Positions 16,215 through 25,415 are shown, counted from the first letter of the stretch. The stretch: 64,000 bases of DNA from Segniliparus sp051660745 (GCF_051660745.1 NZ_JBOFQF010000003.1:1-64000), one strand, 5' to 3'. The notes: generated from the letters alone by a model not told the origin. Translations and numbers: made by a program.

Positions 16215-16928
16215 TCAGCCCTGGTGGAGGCCGCATTCCGTTTTGCTGAACCCAGCCCAACGGCCGCTGCGGGCGTCTTCGCCGGGGAGCGGCTTGCGCG
16301 TGCACGGCGCGCAGCCGATCGACGGGTACCCCTCTTCCACGAGGGGGTTCACCAGCACGCCGTGCTGGCTCGCGTACGTGGCGAACTCCTCGTCGCTCCA
16401 CATCACAATGGGATTGAACTTCACCAGGCCGAAGGCTTCGTCGTAGACGACTTTCGGCGCGTTGGCCCGCGTGGGGGACTCTGCCCGGCGGATGCCGGTG
16501 ATCCAGGCCCGGTAGTTCGCGAGCCCCTCGGTGAGCGGCACGACTTTGCGCAGCCTGCAGCATTCTCCCGGCTCGCTGGCGAAGAGGTCCTTGCCGAGGA
16601 GCGCGTCCTGCTCGGCGACCGACTGCTTCGGCGCGAAGTCCACGACGCGGACGTCGGGATAGACCAGCGGGACCGCGCCTCGGACGCCGAGCGTCTCGGG
16701 GAAGTGGTAGCCGGTGTCGAGGAAGATCACGTCCACGTCCGGCTTGATCTTCGCGACCACGTCGACCAGGACCGCGTCCTGCATGTTCGAGGCCACGGCG
16801 ATCTTGCCGTCCACATGCTCGAACGCCCACCGGACGATTTCCTCGGCCGAAGCGTCGGCGAGTTCCCTCGCGCCGCGCTCGGCGAGCTCCCGGTCGTGTT
16901 CTTTCTGGTCGGTCGTCGCAGTTGTCAC
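16215..16928 (-). CDS. cysH: Adenylyl-sulfate (APS) reductase CysH
   Basis: This enzyme reduces adenylyl sulfate to sulfite for assimilatory sulfur metabolism. The PP-loop-like ATP-pyrophosphatase fold is visible, with a LDTGYHFPETL segment. The paired cysteines ECC and CAPC mark the 4Fe-4S form that uses APS, and KTECGLH near the C-terminus carries the redox Cys. Two adjacent GTG codons (16934, 16928) could start it; 16928 has GAGG five bases upstream and is preferred (237 aa). It lies 16 bp downstream of sirA on the same strand, matching Mtb sirA-cysH. The 110 bp downstream (16105-16214) holds no gene. Confidence 0.94.
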   Translation of the reverse strand: MTTATTDQKEHDRELAERGARELADASAEEIVRWAFEHVDGKIAVASNMQDAVLVDVVAKIKPDVDVIFLDTGYHFPETLGVRGAVPLVYPDVRVVDFAPKQSVAEQDALLGKDLFASEPGECCRLRKVVPLTEGLANYRAWITGIRRAESPTRANAPKVVYDEAFGLVKFNPIVMWSDEEFATYASQHGVLVNPLVEEGYPSIGCAPCTRKPLPGEDARSGRWAGFSKTECGLHQG

Positions 16929-16944
16929 GCTCACCTCAACACTC

Positions 16945-18639
16945 TCAGCGAAGTTCTTGTTCCTCGGCCCGCCGCGCCCAGTCGGCGAACCGCTCGCCTT
17001 CGGCGCGGTTCTGCACGTAACTGGTCACCACTCGCTCGATGTAGTCGCCGAGCTCATGCGTGGTGACCTTGTGCTGGCGCAGCTTGCGGCCGAAATCCGG
17101 GCCGAAGCCGAGGCTTCCGCCCAAATGGGCTTGGAAGCCTTCCACGGGGGATTCGCTCTCGTCGTCGTTCACCATCTGCCCCTTGAAGCCGATGTCGGCG
17201 ATCTGGGAGCGGGCGCAGGAGTTCGGGCAGCCGTTGATATTGATGGTGATGGGGGAGTCGAGCTGGCCGTCGAGATGCGCGAGCCGGGTCTCGAGCTCGG
17301 GGACGAGCACCTGGGACCGCTTGCGGGTCTCCGCGAACGAGAGCTTGCAGAACTCGATGCCGCTGCACGCCATCAGATTGCGCCGCCAGATCGAGGGCCG
17401 GGCTTTGAGCCCGAGGGGCTCGAGCTCGTCGATCAGCGTCTCGACATGCTCGTCCGCCACGTCGAGGACGAGGAATTTCTGGTACGGGGTGAACCGGATC
17501 TTGTCGGAGCCCGCGCGCTCGGCCGCCGCTGCGGCCTCGGCGAGGATCGTGCCCGAGACGCGGCCCGCGATCGGCGCGAAGCCGACGGCGTTGCGCCCGT
17601 CCTTCTGCCGGGTCACGCCGACATGGTCTCGGGTCGGGACCTGCGGGGGAGCGGGCCCGTCGACGAGCGCCCTGCCGAGGTACTCCCCTTCGAGGACCTG
17701 GCGGAATTTCTCGATCCCCCAGTCCTTGACCAGGAACTTCAGCCTGGCTTTCGCGCGAAGGCGGCGGTAGCCGTAGTCGCGGAAGATGCTGACCACGCCT
17801 TCCCAGACATCGGGGACCTCGGCCTCGGGCACCCACGCGCCGACCCGTTGCCCGAGTATCGGGTTCGTGGACAGGCCGCCGCCGACCCACAGGTCGAAGC
17901 CGGGGCCGTGCTCGGGATGGACCACGCCGACGAACGCGACGTCCTGCACCTCGTGCGGCACGTCCATCAGGCCGGTGATCGCGGTTTTGAACTTTCGGGG
18001 CAGGTTCTGGTACTCGGGCTTGCCGATGTAGCGGCGTTTGATCTCCCCGATCGCCCAGGACGGGTCGATCAGCTCGTCCTCGGCCACGCCCGCGAGCGGG
18101 GAGCCGAGGATGACGCGGGGGCAGTCGCCGCAGGCTTCGGTGGTGCCGAGGCCGACGGCTTCCAGCCGCCGCCAGATCTCCGGCATGTCCTCGACGCGGA
18201 TCCAGTGCAGCTGCACGTTCTCCCGGTCCGAGAGGTCGGCGGTGTTCCTGCCGAACTCGACCGACAGGGCGGCGATGGTCCGCAGCTGCTCCAGGTTCAA
18301 CGCGCCGCCGTCGGTGCGGATCCGGAGCATGAAGAACTTCGCCTCCAAGAGGTCGGTGTTGTCGTCCCCGGTGTAGGTGCCGTCGTAGCCCTGCTCGCGC
18401 TGGGTGTAGAGGCCCCACCAGCGGAATCGTCCCCGAAGGTCTTCTTTCGAGATGCTGTCGAAGCCCTCTTTCGCGTAGATCTCCTCGATCCGCTCGCGCA
18501 CTCCGAGCGGAGCGGCCTCCTGCTTGATGCGCTCGTTGTCGTTCAGCGGGGCCTGCCCGCTCACTTTCCACTGCCCCTCGTCGCGGGTCTTCTGCGGTCG
18601 AGGGGGTGCTGGGCTGGGCGCTTCGGACATCATGTCCAT
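16945..18639 (-). CDS. sirA: Ferredoxin-dependent sulfite reductase SirA
   Basis: SirA reduces sulfite to sulfide with six electrons from ferredoxin, using sirohaem and a 4Fe-4S cluster. The 564-residue protein aligns from end to end with Mtb SirA (Rv2391). Cluster cysteines are in ACSGIEFCKLSF and NGCPNSCAR. The Tyr in GLYTQREQGYDG and the Cys in EACGDCPR correspond to the covalently linked Tyr-Cys pair of that family. The first ATG (18639) is taken because upstream GTG/TTG codons would run into the hemW control region; ATGs at 18633 and 18630 are alternatives. It is divergent from hemW. Confidence 0.95.
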   Translation of the reverse strand: MDMMSEAPSPAPPRPQKTRDEGQWKVSGQAPLNDNERIKQEAAPLGVRERIEEIYAKEGFDSISKEDLRGRFRWWGLYTQREQGYDGTYTGDDNTDLLEAKFFMLRIRTDGGALNLEQLRTIAALSVEFGRNTADLSDRENVQLHWIRVEDMPEIWRRLEAVGLGTTEACGDCPRVILGSPLAGVAEDELIDPSWAIGEIKRRYIGKPEYQNLPRKFKTAITGLMDVPHEVQDVAFVGVVHPEHGPGFDLWVGGGLSTNPILGQRVGAWVPEAEVPDVWEGVVSIFRDYGYRRLRAKARLKFLVKDWGIEKFRQVLEGEYLGRALVDGPAPPQVPTRDHVGVTRQKDGRNAVGFAPIAGRVSGTILAEAAAAAERAGSDKIRFTPYQKFLVLDVADEHVETLIDELEPLGLKARPSIWRRNLMACSGIEFCKLSFAETRKRSQVLVPELETRLAHLDGQLDSPITININGCPNSCARSQIADIGFKGQMVNDDESESPVEGFQAHLGGSLGFGPDFGRKLRQHKVTTHELGDYIERVVTSYVQNRAEGERFADWARRAEEQELR

Positions 18640-18688
18640 TGTAGGGGAGGATTCGCCGTGTTCAGTACGCGTGCCCCACACTGGAGCG

Positions 18689-19921
18689 GTGCGATTGCAA
18701 CCTGAGGGCGCTGCCCTGACCGCCCCCGCTGTGGCGACTGCGGACGGGTTCCCGCTCGACTCGCTCGGGCCGGGCCCAGACGCGCCGTTCGGGGTGTACG
18801 TGCACGTCCCGTTCTGCGCGAGCCGCTGCGGCTATTGCGACTTCAACACCTACACGCCGGGGGAGCTCGGCGGCCGGGGCGGAACGGCGGAGTGGTTCGC
18901 GGCGCTGGAGCAGGAGCTCGAACTGGCTTCGGCGGCATTGGGCAGGACGGGCGCCCCGCCCGTCGTCGGCACGGTCTTCGTCGGCGGCGGCACGCCCTCG
19001 CTGCTCGGGGCGGACGGCCTCGCGCGCGTCCTCGGCGCGATCGGCTCGCGTTTCCCCCTGGCCGGGTCGCTGGAGGCCACCTGCGAGGCGAACCCCGAGT
19101 CCACCTCCCCGGAGTTCTTCGAAGGGATCCGCGCGGCCGGGTACACCAGGGTGTCCCTCGGCATGCAGTCCGCGGCGGCCCACGTGCTCGCGGTGCTCGA
19201 CAGGGCGCACACGCCGGGCCGCGCCCCGCAGGCCGCCGAGGAGGCGCGCGCCGCCGGGTTCGAGCACGTCAACCTGGATCTCATCTACGGGACTCCCGGC
19301 GAGTCGGAGGCGGACCTCAAACGCAGCCTCGCCGTGGTCGCGCAGTCCCCGGTGGACCATGTCTCCGCGTACGCGCTCACCGTCCACGAGGGCACCGCCA
19401 TGGGGCGGGCGGTCTCGAAGGGGCTGCTGTCCGCTCCGGACGACGACGTGCTGGCCGAGCGCCACGCCATGGTGGACGAGACGCTGGCCGCGGCGGGCTA
19501 CGACTGGTACGAGGTCTCGAACTGGGCGAAAAGCGCGGACGCGAGGTGCAGGCACAACCTGGGGTACTGGCAGGGCGGCGACTGGTGGGGCGCGGGGCCG
19601 GGGGCGCATTCGCATGTGGACGGCGTGCGGTGGTGGAACGTCAAGCATCCGGCCCGCTACGCGGCGATGGCCTCGGCGGGCGAGGTCCCGGTCGCCGGGT
19701 TCGAGGCGCTCACCGCCGAGGAGCGGCACACCGAGGACGTGATGCTGCGGCTGCGGCTGCGCGAGGGCCTCGCCCGTTCCGTGCTGCGCGGGCCGGAGCT
19801 CGGACGCGCGGAGCAGCTCGTCGCCGAAGGCTTGCTGCTCGACCGGGCGGGACGGATCGTCCTGGCCCCCTCGTCCCGCATGCTCGCGGACGGGCTGGCG
19901 GTGCGGTTGCTCAGCGCGTGA
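18689..19921 (+). CDS. hemW: Radical SAM haem chaperone HemW
   Basis: HemW is a radical SAM protein related to oxygen-independent coproporphyrinogen oxidase; characterised members transfer haem to apoproteins rather than oxidise the porphyrin. The cluster motif CASRCGYCDFN is near residue 40, followed by VGGGTPS and the LGMQS segment of the family, and a C-terminal HemN-like domain. The start is uncertain: GTG at 18689 gives 410 aa, and GTG at 18671 or TTG at 18695 are also possible. Mtb has the same neighbours, sirA-cysH on one side and hrcA-dnaJ2 nearby. Confidence 0.9.
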   Translation: MRLQPEGAALTAPAVATADGFPLDSLGPGPDAPFGVYVHVPFCASRCGYCDFNTYTPGELGGRGGTAEWFAALEQELELASAALGRTGAPPVVGTVFVGGGTPSLLGADGLARVLGAIGSRFPLAGSLEATCEANPESTSPEFFEGIRAAGYTRVSLGMQSAAAHVLAVLDRAHTPGRAPQAAEEARAAGFEHVNLDLIYGTPGESEADLKRSLAVVAQSPVDHVSAYALTVHEGTAMGRAVSKGLLSAPDDDVLAERHAMVDETLAAAGYDWYEVSNWAKSADARCRHNLGYWQGGDWWGAGPGAHSHVDGVRWWNVKHPARYAAMASAGEVPVAGFEALTAEERHTEDVMLRLRLREGLARSVLRGPELGRAEQLVAEGLLLDRAGRIVLAPSSRMLADGLAVRLLSA

Positions 19922-20023
19922 CCGTATCGGCAGGCGGGGCTGTCGTCCGGCATGTCCGTGCGCCCAAGCGGAGTTTTGGCTCTTGGGGCGTAAAATGGTC
20001 TTTCTCAGGAGGTGATTGAGAGC

Positions 20024-21058
20024 ATGACCAGCCCCCAGGACAGGCGGTTCGAGATTTTGCGGGCCATCGTCACCGACTACGTGGCGACACAAGAGCCGGT
20101 CGGCTCGAAGGCGCTCGTCGACCGGTACGGCCTCGGCGTCTCCAGCGCGACAGTCCGCAACGACATGGCCGTGCTTGAGGCGGAGGGCTACATCGCGCAG
20201 CCGCACACCAGCTCCGGGCGGGTGCCGACCGAGCGCGGCTATCGCGAGTTCGTCAACCGGATCGCGGAGATCAAGCCCCTCTCGTCCCCGGAGCGGCGGT
20301 CGATCCTGCAGTTCCTCGAGCACGGCGTCGACCTCGACGACGTGCTGATGCGCAGCGTGCGCCTGCTCACCCAGCTCACCCGGCAGGTCGCGGTCATCCA
20401 GTACCCGACGCTGGTCACCGCGAGCGTGCGGCACTTGGAGATCGTGGCGCTCGCCCCTCGGCGGCTGCTGCTGGTCCTCATCGCGGACTCCGGCCGAGTG
20501 GACCAGCGGATCGTCGAGCTCGTCGAGGACATCGACGAGGAGACGGCGGCGGCTTTGCGCGCGATGTTCAACAAAGCGCTCGCGGGCAAACGCCTCGACC
20601 TCGCGGGCGCCGCGGCCATGGAGCTCGCCGAGCAGGTGGAGCCGAGCCTGCGCAAACACATCGTCACCGTCGCGACGGGCCTGGTGGAGTCGCTCGTCCA
20701 ACGGCCGCAAGAGCGGCTCGTGGTCGGCGGCGCGGCGAACCTCACCCGCAACGCGGCCGATTTCGAAGGGCTCTCCGGCTCGCTGTGGTCCGTGCTCGAA
20801 GCGCTTGAGGAGCAGGTCGTGGTGCTCAAGCTGTTCGCGGCCGCCCAAGACCCTGGCATGGTCACCGTGCAGATCGGCGAGGAGACGCGGTCCGAGCAGA
20901 TGCGCGGCGCGTCGGTGGTCTCAACGGCCTACGGGACGGACGGCGCGGTGTTCGGCGGGGTCGGCGTGGTCGGCCCGACCCGAATGGACTACCCGGGCAC
21001 TATCGCCGCTGTCGCGGCTGTGGCGAGGTATGTCGGCGAAGTCCTCGCCGAACGCTGA
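20024..21058 (+). CDS. hrcA: Heat-inducible transcription repressor HrcA
   Basis: HrcA represses chaperone genes by binding CIRCE operators and needs GroEL for activity. The 344 residues show the N-terminal winged-helix DNA-binding domain (VGSKALVDRYGLGVSSATVR, then a HTSSGRVPTERGYR block at about 60) and the larger C-terminal domain. AGGAGGTGA precedes the ATG at 20024; a GTG at 20012 lies inside that ribosome-binding site. A TAAAAT hexamer at 19991 is a possible -10 box. It is followed by dnaJ2, as in Mtb. Confidence 0.95.
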   Translation: MTSPQDRRFEILRAIVTDYVATQEPVGSKALVDRYGLGVSSATVRNDMAVLEAEGYIAQPHTSSGRVPTERGYREFVNRIAEIKPLSSPERRSILQFLEHGVDLDDVLMRSVRLLTQLTRQVAVIQYPTLVTASVRHLEIVALAPRRLLLVLIADSGRVDQRIVELVEDIDEETAAALRAMFNKALAGKRLDLAGAAAMELAEQVEPSLRKHIVTVATGLVESLVQRPQERLVVGGAANLTRNAADFEGLSGSLWSVLEALEEQVVVLKLFAAAQDPGMVTVQIGEETRSEQMRGASVVSTAYGTDGAVFGGVGVVGPTRMDYPGTIAAVAAVARYVGEVLAER

Positions 21059-21092
21059 ATTCCACCCGGGCTCCCCGGAACGCGTCCTTTTG

Positions 21093-21141
21093 TTAGCACT
21101 CGGCCTGCGCCTTTGCCAATGTTCGGTAGAGTTCTCATAAT
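21093..21141 (+). promoter_or_regulatory. SigA-type promoter with overlapping CIRCE-like operator for dnaJ2
   Basis: TTAGCACTC at 21093-21101 is a perfect left half of the CIRCE operator. After the canonical 9-base spacer, CTTTGCCAA at 21111-21119 matches the right half (GAGTGCTAA) at 5 of 9 positions. The same sequence supplies a -35 box TTGCCA (21113-21118), a 17-base spacer and a -10 box CATAAT (21136-21141). HrcA bound here would cover the -35 box, so autogenous heat-shock control of dnaJ2 is inferred. Confidence 0.6.
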
Positions 21142-21187
21142 GTCTGAGGGGAGCTAAGAGGCCGAAGGTAAGACTATGAGGAACAAC

Positions 21188-22345
21188 GTGGCGCGAGACT
21201 ACTACGCGATTTTGGGCGTCGACCGCTCGGCGAGCGACCAAGAGCTCAAGCGGGCCTACCGGAAGCTGGCGCGGGAGTTGCACCCCGACGTCAACCCCGG
21301 CGAGGAGGAGCGGTTCAAAGAGGTGACCACCGCCTACGAAGTGCTCTCCGACCCGCAGAAGCGCCAGATCGTGGACGCGGGGGGCGACCCGTTGGACTCT
21401 CGGGGCGGCGGCGGTTTCGACGGGTTCGGCGGGTTCGGCGGCCTCTCGGACGTGTTCGAGGCGTTCTTCGGGCAGGGGTTCAACGCAGGCGGCGGCGGCG
21501 CGGGCCGCTCGCGCGGGCCGAAGGGCCGCGTGCGGGCAGGGTCGGACGCGCTGGTCCGGGTCACCTTGGACCTTGAGGAGTGCGCGAGCGGCGTACGCCA
21601 AGAACTGGCCGTCGACACGGCGATCCTGTGCGACTCCTGCGTCGGCTCGGGCAGCGCCACCAGCGCCAAGCCCGCCCGGTGCGCCACCTGCGGCGGCGCG
21701 GGCGAGGTGCAGTCGGTGCAGCGCTCCTTCATCGGCCAAATGATCACGGCGCGGCCGTGCCCGACGTGCGACGGCGCGGGCGAAGTGGTGCAGGACCCGT
21801 GCGGGAAGTGCGGCGGCGGGGGCCGGGTCCGGGCGCGGCGCTCGATCATGGTGGACATTCCTGCCGGAGTCGGCGAGGGCGTCCGGGTCCGCTTGGCGGG
21901 GCAGGGCGAGGTCGGCCCCGGCGGCGGCGCGGCAGGCGATCTGTACGTCGAGGTGCGCGAGCGCGCGCACCCGGTGTTTTTCCGCAACGGCGACGACCTG
22001 CATTGCACGGTCCGGGTGCCTGTGGTCGACGCGGCGCTCGGCGCGACGGTCCCGCTGACGACCATTCTCGGCGAGGAGGCGTTGGTCGAGGTGGCGCCTG
22101 GCACGCAGCCCGGGACGGTGGCCGAGTTGCGCGGGCAAGGCATGCCGCAGGTGCGCGGCGGGGTGCGGGGCACCCTGCATGTGCATCTCGACGTGGTCGT
22201 CCCGGCCAAGCTCGACCACAAGCAGTCCGAGAAGCTGCGCGAGTTCCGCGATCTGCGCGACGAGGAGCCGGAGGTCGTCTCGGCCGCCTCAAGCCACACG
22301 GGCGGGTTGTTCTCGCGTTTGAAGGAAGCGTTCCGAGGCCGCTGA
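21188..22345 (+). CDS. dnaJ2: Chaperone DnaJ (DnaJ2)
   Basis: This J-domain co-chaperone stimulates DnaK ATPase. The 385 residues contain the J domain with HPD in LHPDVNP (about residue 35), a Gly/Phe-rich linker, four zinc-finger repeats (CDSCVGSG, CATCGGAG, CPTCDGAG, CGKCGGGG) and the C-terminal substrate-binding domains. The GTG at 21188 has GAGGA five bases upstream and matches the VARDYY start of the mycobacterial protein; an ATG at 21176 is less likely. The order hrcA-dnaJ2 identifies it as the second DnaJ rather than the dnaK-linked one. Confidence 0.95.
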   Translation: MARDYYAILGVDRSASDQELKRAYRKLARELHPDVNPGEEERFKEVTTAYEVLSDPQKRQIVDAGGDPLDSRGGGGFDGFGGFGGLSDVFEAFFGQGFNAGGGGAGRSRGPKGRVRAGSDALVRVTLDLEECASGVRQELAVDTAILCDSCVGSGSATSAKPARCATCGGAGEVQSVQRSFIGQMITARPCPTCDGAGEVVQDPCGKCGGGGRVRARRSIMVDIPAGVGEGVRVRLAGQGEVGPGGGAAGDLYVEVRERAHPVFFRNGDDLHCTVRVPVVDAALGATVPLTTILGEEALVEVAPGTQPGTVAELRGQGMPQVRGGVRGTLHVHLDVVVPAKLDHKQSEKLREFRDLRDEEPEVVSAASSHTGGLFSRLKEAFRGR

Positions 22346-22365
22346 GCCGGTCCCGGTGCGGGAGC

Positions 22366-23007
22366 CTACCAGCCCCGTTCGCGCCATTCGTCGAGATGCG
22401 GGCGCTCGGAGCCGAGCGTCGTGCCCTTGCCGTGCCCCGGATGCACCACGGTCGGGTCGGGGAGCCGGTCGAAGATCCGCTCGCTCACATCCCCGATGAG
22501 CGAGGCGAAGTCCTTCGGGCTGGTGGTCTTGCCGACCCCGCCGGGGAAGAGCGAGTCGCCGGTGAAGACATGGGTCGGGGCGCCTGCGCGGGTGAGAGAG
22601 ACCGCCACGGAGCCGGGGGTGTGCCCGCGCAGCTCGACGACTGGCAGGCGCAGCTCGCCGATCCGCAGCTCGTCGCCCTCGGCGAGCAGCTGGTCTGCGG
22701 GCACCGGGACGCCGGAGGCGTCGTGGCGCCCGATGGCGGTCGGCGCGCCGAGCTCTTTGGCGACATCGGCGAGAGACTGCCAGTGGTCGGGGTGCTGATG
22801 CGTCGTGAGGATGAGCCCGACCTTCGCCCCGGAGCCCTCGACCAGCTCTAAAATCCGCTCGGTCTCGTTCGCGGCGTCGATGAGCAGAGCGGACTTCGTC
22901 GCGATGTCCTCGACGAGGTAGACGTTGTTGTCCATCGGCCCGACGGAGATCCGGCTGATCCGCGCTCCGGGGATCTCGACGACTTCGGGGGCATGGGAAC
23001 CAGTCAC
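22366..23007 (-). CDS. Metallo-beta-lactamase-fold hydrolase
   Basis: This 213-residue protein has the glyoxalase II-like metallo-hydrolase fold. The metal-binding motif is THQHPDH (about residues 68-74), with further ligands in LRGHTPGS, FTGDSLF and the late VHPGHGKGT. It is too short for a full glyoxalase II, which has an extra C-terminal helical domain, so the substrate is unknown; a thioester or small-molecule hydrolase is plausible. The GTG at 23007 has AAGGAG 8 nt upstream. It is convergent to dnaJ2 and divergent from the next gene. Confidence 0.85.
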   Translation of the reverse strand: MTGSHAPEVVEIPGARISRISVGPMDNNVYLVEDIATKSALLIDAANETERILELVEGSGAKVGLILTTHQHPDHWQSLADVAKELGAPTAIGRHDASGVPVPADQLLAEGDELRIGELRLPVVELRGHTPGSVAVSLTRAGAPTHVFTGDSLFPGGVGKTTSPKDFASLIGDVSERIFDRLPDPTVVHPGHGKGTTLGSERPHLDEWRERGW

Positions 23008-23104
23008 TAGGGATACTCCTTGAAAATCGTATGGAACCGATCGGGCCCTTCAGCAGTCATACTATATGTGCGAACTGTGCAGCTGGTTCTCAAGGCGGGG
23101 AGCG

Positions 23105-24667
23105 ATGAAGCCTGCCCCTGCTTTTGACCCCTTTGGAAACACCGACTCGGTGGCGGCGCTCCAGGCGTACGCCGAGCGGACGAGCGCTTGCGCCGAGAGC
23201 CCGGACCAGGCTTTGCGGGTGAGCGCGGACCGCTACGGCAGGCCGTCCGAGGTGGGCGGTTTCTCGGCGCGAACGTTCGAGCAGGCGGTGTGGCTGGCGC
23301 GGCTGGCAAGCGAAGCCCGCGAGTCGGTGTTCGCCAAGCGCACCCTGCAGCTGGCCGAGGCGGCGAGAGGGCTCGGCGAGCAGGAGATTTTGGGTTGCCC
23401 GGCTGCTCCAGGCCCGGCGCTCACCCCGGATGTGGTGCCGCTCGCCCCCGGCGTGGAGATCTTCCCCGACGCCTATCGGAACTGGGGGTTCCCCGATCCT
23501 GTGCCGCCGCCGGAGGGGGAGCGCCCGCTGTTGGTGGACTGCGAGTCCTGTCCGCCGGAGCAGCGCGACGGACTGCTGCGGCAACTGGCGTGGGCGAGTT
23601 CCCCCGACCGCCGCGTCCAGGTGGCGGTCGACGCCTGCGGGGCAGTCGCGGGAGTCTTCGTGTCCCCGGACGCGCCCGAGCGGTACACGGCGGGTTTGCT
23701 GTCGGTCGTCGCCCGCAGGCTGCACACCGTGGCGTGCGGCTACATGCGGGGGATGCTGCGCGAGCTCACCGCGCAGGAGTGGACCTTCGCTCCGTATCTG
23801 CTGCGCTCGCACAGCGCGAGCTGGACGCGGTGGCCTCGGGCGGAGAGCGAGCTGTGGACGGCTGGCTCGGCGCAGGACGAACGCCCTTCGGGCTGGCCGC
23901 GCCTCGACGAGCTCGGCTCGCTCGACGCGTTCCCGCAGGCGTTGGTCTCTGCGGCGCGGGGCGACGAGCCGCCCCCCAGCGGGGCCACGGGGTGGTGCGC
24001 CACACCGGAAGGGCAGGAGCTGGCGGTGGACGGCACGGGGCTGCCGAGGCGGATGCTGCCCGCGAACAGGCCTCTCGACACGGGCTGGTACGAGTCGGGG
24101 CTGGCCGCAGCCCGAGCGGCGTGCGTCGCCGCGCTCGCCAGAGCCGGATACGGCGGCCCGGTCGTCGAAGTGCGCCCCGATCCGGCGATCGCCCCGCTCT
24201 TGTGGACCCAGTCCTGGTGGGGCCGCGCCGGTTCGGAGACCGTCGAGCCGGTGGACGAACGGGCCGGGCGGCTCGCTTTGAAAGTGGCGACGAAGCGTCG
24301 CTGCGCCGAGGGCAAAGACCCGGCGTGGGTGGACCGGCTATACGCCAAGGCCGCAGGCGTGCTCGTCGCGGAGCGGAGCCCGGACTCGCTGCTGTCTGTG
24401 ACGGTCGGCGCGGACTGCTCGCCTGCAGACGTCGTCGTGCGCCCCGAGGCGTGGGCCGTGCACTCTCCTGAACGGGTTGTGGAGCTGCTCAACCAGTGCT
24501 ACCTCGACGCCGCCGACCAAGTCCGCGCCACGCAGGTCTGGCTGCTGCGCGAGCTATGGCGGTGCCCGGCCGACCTTGTGGTGGACCACTACACCCCGCA
24601 TATGTCGTTCTTGCACCCGGTGCCCGGGGCGCCCGCCCCGGTGCGGCTCGCGCAGTTGCTCGGCTGA
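23105..24667 (+). CDS. Unrecognised 520-residue cytosolic protein
   Basis: I do not recognise this family. The 520-residue product has no signal peptide or membrane helix and has many Trp residues (WTFAPYLLRSHSASWTRW, TQSWWGRAG). The codon pattern is that of a normal high-GC gene throughout, which supports it being real. The ATG at 23105 follows a purine-rich GGGGAGCG; an ATG at 23066 would add 13 residues without a clear ribosome site. It is alone between a divergent hydrolase gene and a convergent membrane-protein gene. No motif suggests catalysis. Confidence 0.7.
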   Translation: MKPAPAFDPFGNTDSVAALQAYAERTSACAESPDQALRVSADRYGRPSEVGGFSARTFEQAVWLARLASEARESVFAKRTLQLAEAARGLGEQEILGCPAAPGPALTPDVVPLAPGVEIFPDAYRNWGFPDPVPPPEGERPLLVDCESCPPEQRDGLLRQLAWASSPDRRVQVAVDACGAVAGVFVSPDAPERYTAGLLSVVARRLHTVACGYMRGMLRELTAQEWTFAPYLLRSHSASWTRWPRAESELWTAGSAQDERPSGWPRLDELGSLDAFPQALVSAARGDEPPPSGATGWCATPEGQELAVDGTGLPRRMLPANRPLDTGWYESGLAAARAACVAALARAGYGGPVVEVRPDPAIAPLLWTQSWWGRAGSETVEPVDERAGRLALKVATKRRCAEGKDPAWVDRLYAKAAGVLVAERSPDSLLSVTVGADCSPADVVVRPEAWAVHSPERVVELLNQCYLDAADQVRATQVWLLRELWRCPADLVVDHYTPHMSFLHPVPGAPAPVRLAQLLG

Positions 24668-24692
24668 GCCTCCTCAGGCGGAGCGGGGGAGC

Positions 24693-25415
24693 TCAGAGGC
24701 TGGCGAGCCTGGCGACGGTCCTGCCCGCGAGGTCCTCGGACACGCCGGGCAAGCCCGAGACGACGAGGACGTCGATATCGCGGACTCTGGCGACCGTGTA
24801 GTAGAAGACCTCGTTGCGGAACGGGTCGGACTTGGCGAAGGCGTAGGTCACTTTGAGCCCGAGGCTGCTGTCGTTCTCGGGGATGGCGGCGGACGAGACC
24901 GTGTACGCCGAGTACTGTTCGGAGCTCCCGCTCAAGGTCACGGTGAAGGCGGCGCATTTCGCCAGCCAGTCTCTGGCGAAATCGACGAGGCCCCCTTCGC
25001 CTTCTTTGGGCCGCATGAGCAGTTCTGTCGCATACCGTCCGTCGTAGAACATGCCATTGAAATCGTCGGCGTAGGCATGGGCCTCGGCCACTGCTCTGTC
25101 GTGCTCGCCGAACAGGCGCAGCGAGCAGTCGGCTGGCTTCGCGGCCTGCGCGGCGACCGGGCTCTTGCTCTGCGCGCTGATCTTCAGGTACTTCGGGACG
25201 TCGCCCTGCGTCATCAGCGTGGCGCGGAGCTCCTCGGGGGATTTGTCCGCGAGGCTCGATTTCTGCGGGGCCGCGGCGGGCGGCGGCGGCGCGTCGTCGA
25301 AATGCGCGATCCGGCCGAGGCCGATCAAGGCGGCTGCCACGACCACGACGACGGCGAGCGCCGCCACGGCGAGGCGGGGGGCTCGCAGGATCGTCTTGAG
25401 GGCGGCTCTGGTCAT
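24693..25415 (-). CDS. Single-pass membrane protein with extracytoplasmic domain
   Basis: This 240-residue protein has a short basic N-terminus, one hydrophobic segment at about residues 15-35 and a soluble domain outside the membrane. That domain contains two Cys (in ADCSL and AKCAAF) that could form a disulfide. Its layout resembles the extracytoplasmic domain of the preceding gene product, so the two may be distant paralogues. The ATG overlaps the previous stop by one base (TAATG), showing translational coupling. The family looks like actinobacterial PknH-sensor/DUF-type domains, but I cannot name it. No enzyme motif is seen. Confidence 0.72.
   Translation of the reverse strand: MTRAALKTILRAPRLAVAALAVVVVVAAALIGLGRIAHFDDAPPPPAAAPQKSSLADKSPEELRATLMTQGDVPKYLKISAQSKSPVAAQAAKPADCSLRLFGEHDRAVAEAHAYADDFNGMFYDGRYATELLMRPKEGEGGLVDFARDWLAKCAAFTVTLSGSSEQYSAYTVSSAAIPENDSSLGLKVTYAFAKSDPFRNEVFYYTVARVRDIDVLVVSGLPGVSEDLAGRTVARLASL

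Noticed and set aside
18625..18637. GGACAT-C-ATGTCC palindrome at the sirA start
   Set aside because: It overlaps the first codons of sirA (ATGGAC ATG ATGTCC), so coding and chance explain it. I would not call an operator on this alone.
22346..22365. Possible hairpin in the dnaJ2/hydrolase gap
   Set aside because: The stem (TCCCG/CGGGA) is only 5 bp; not enough to call a terminator.
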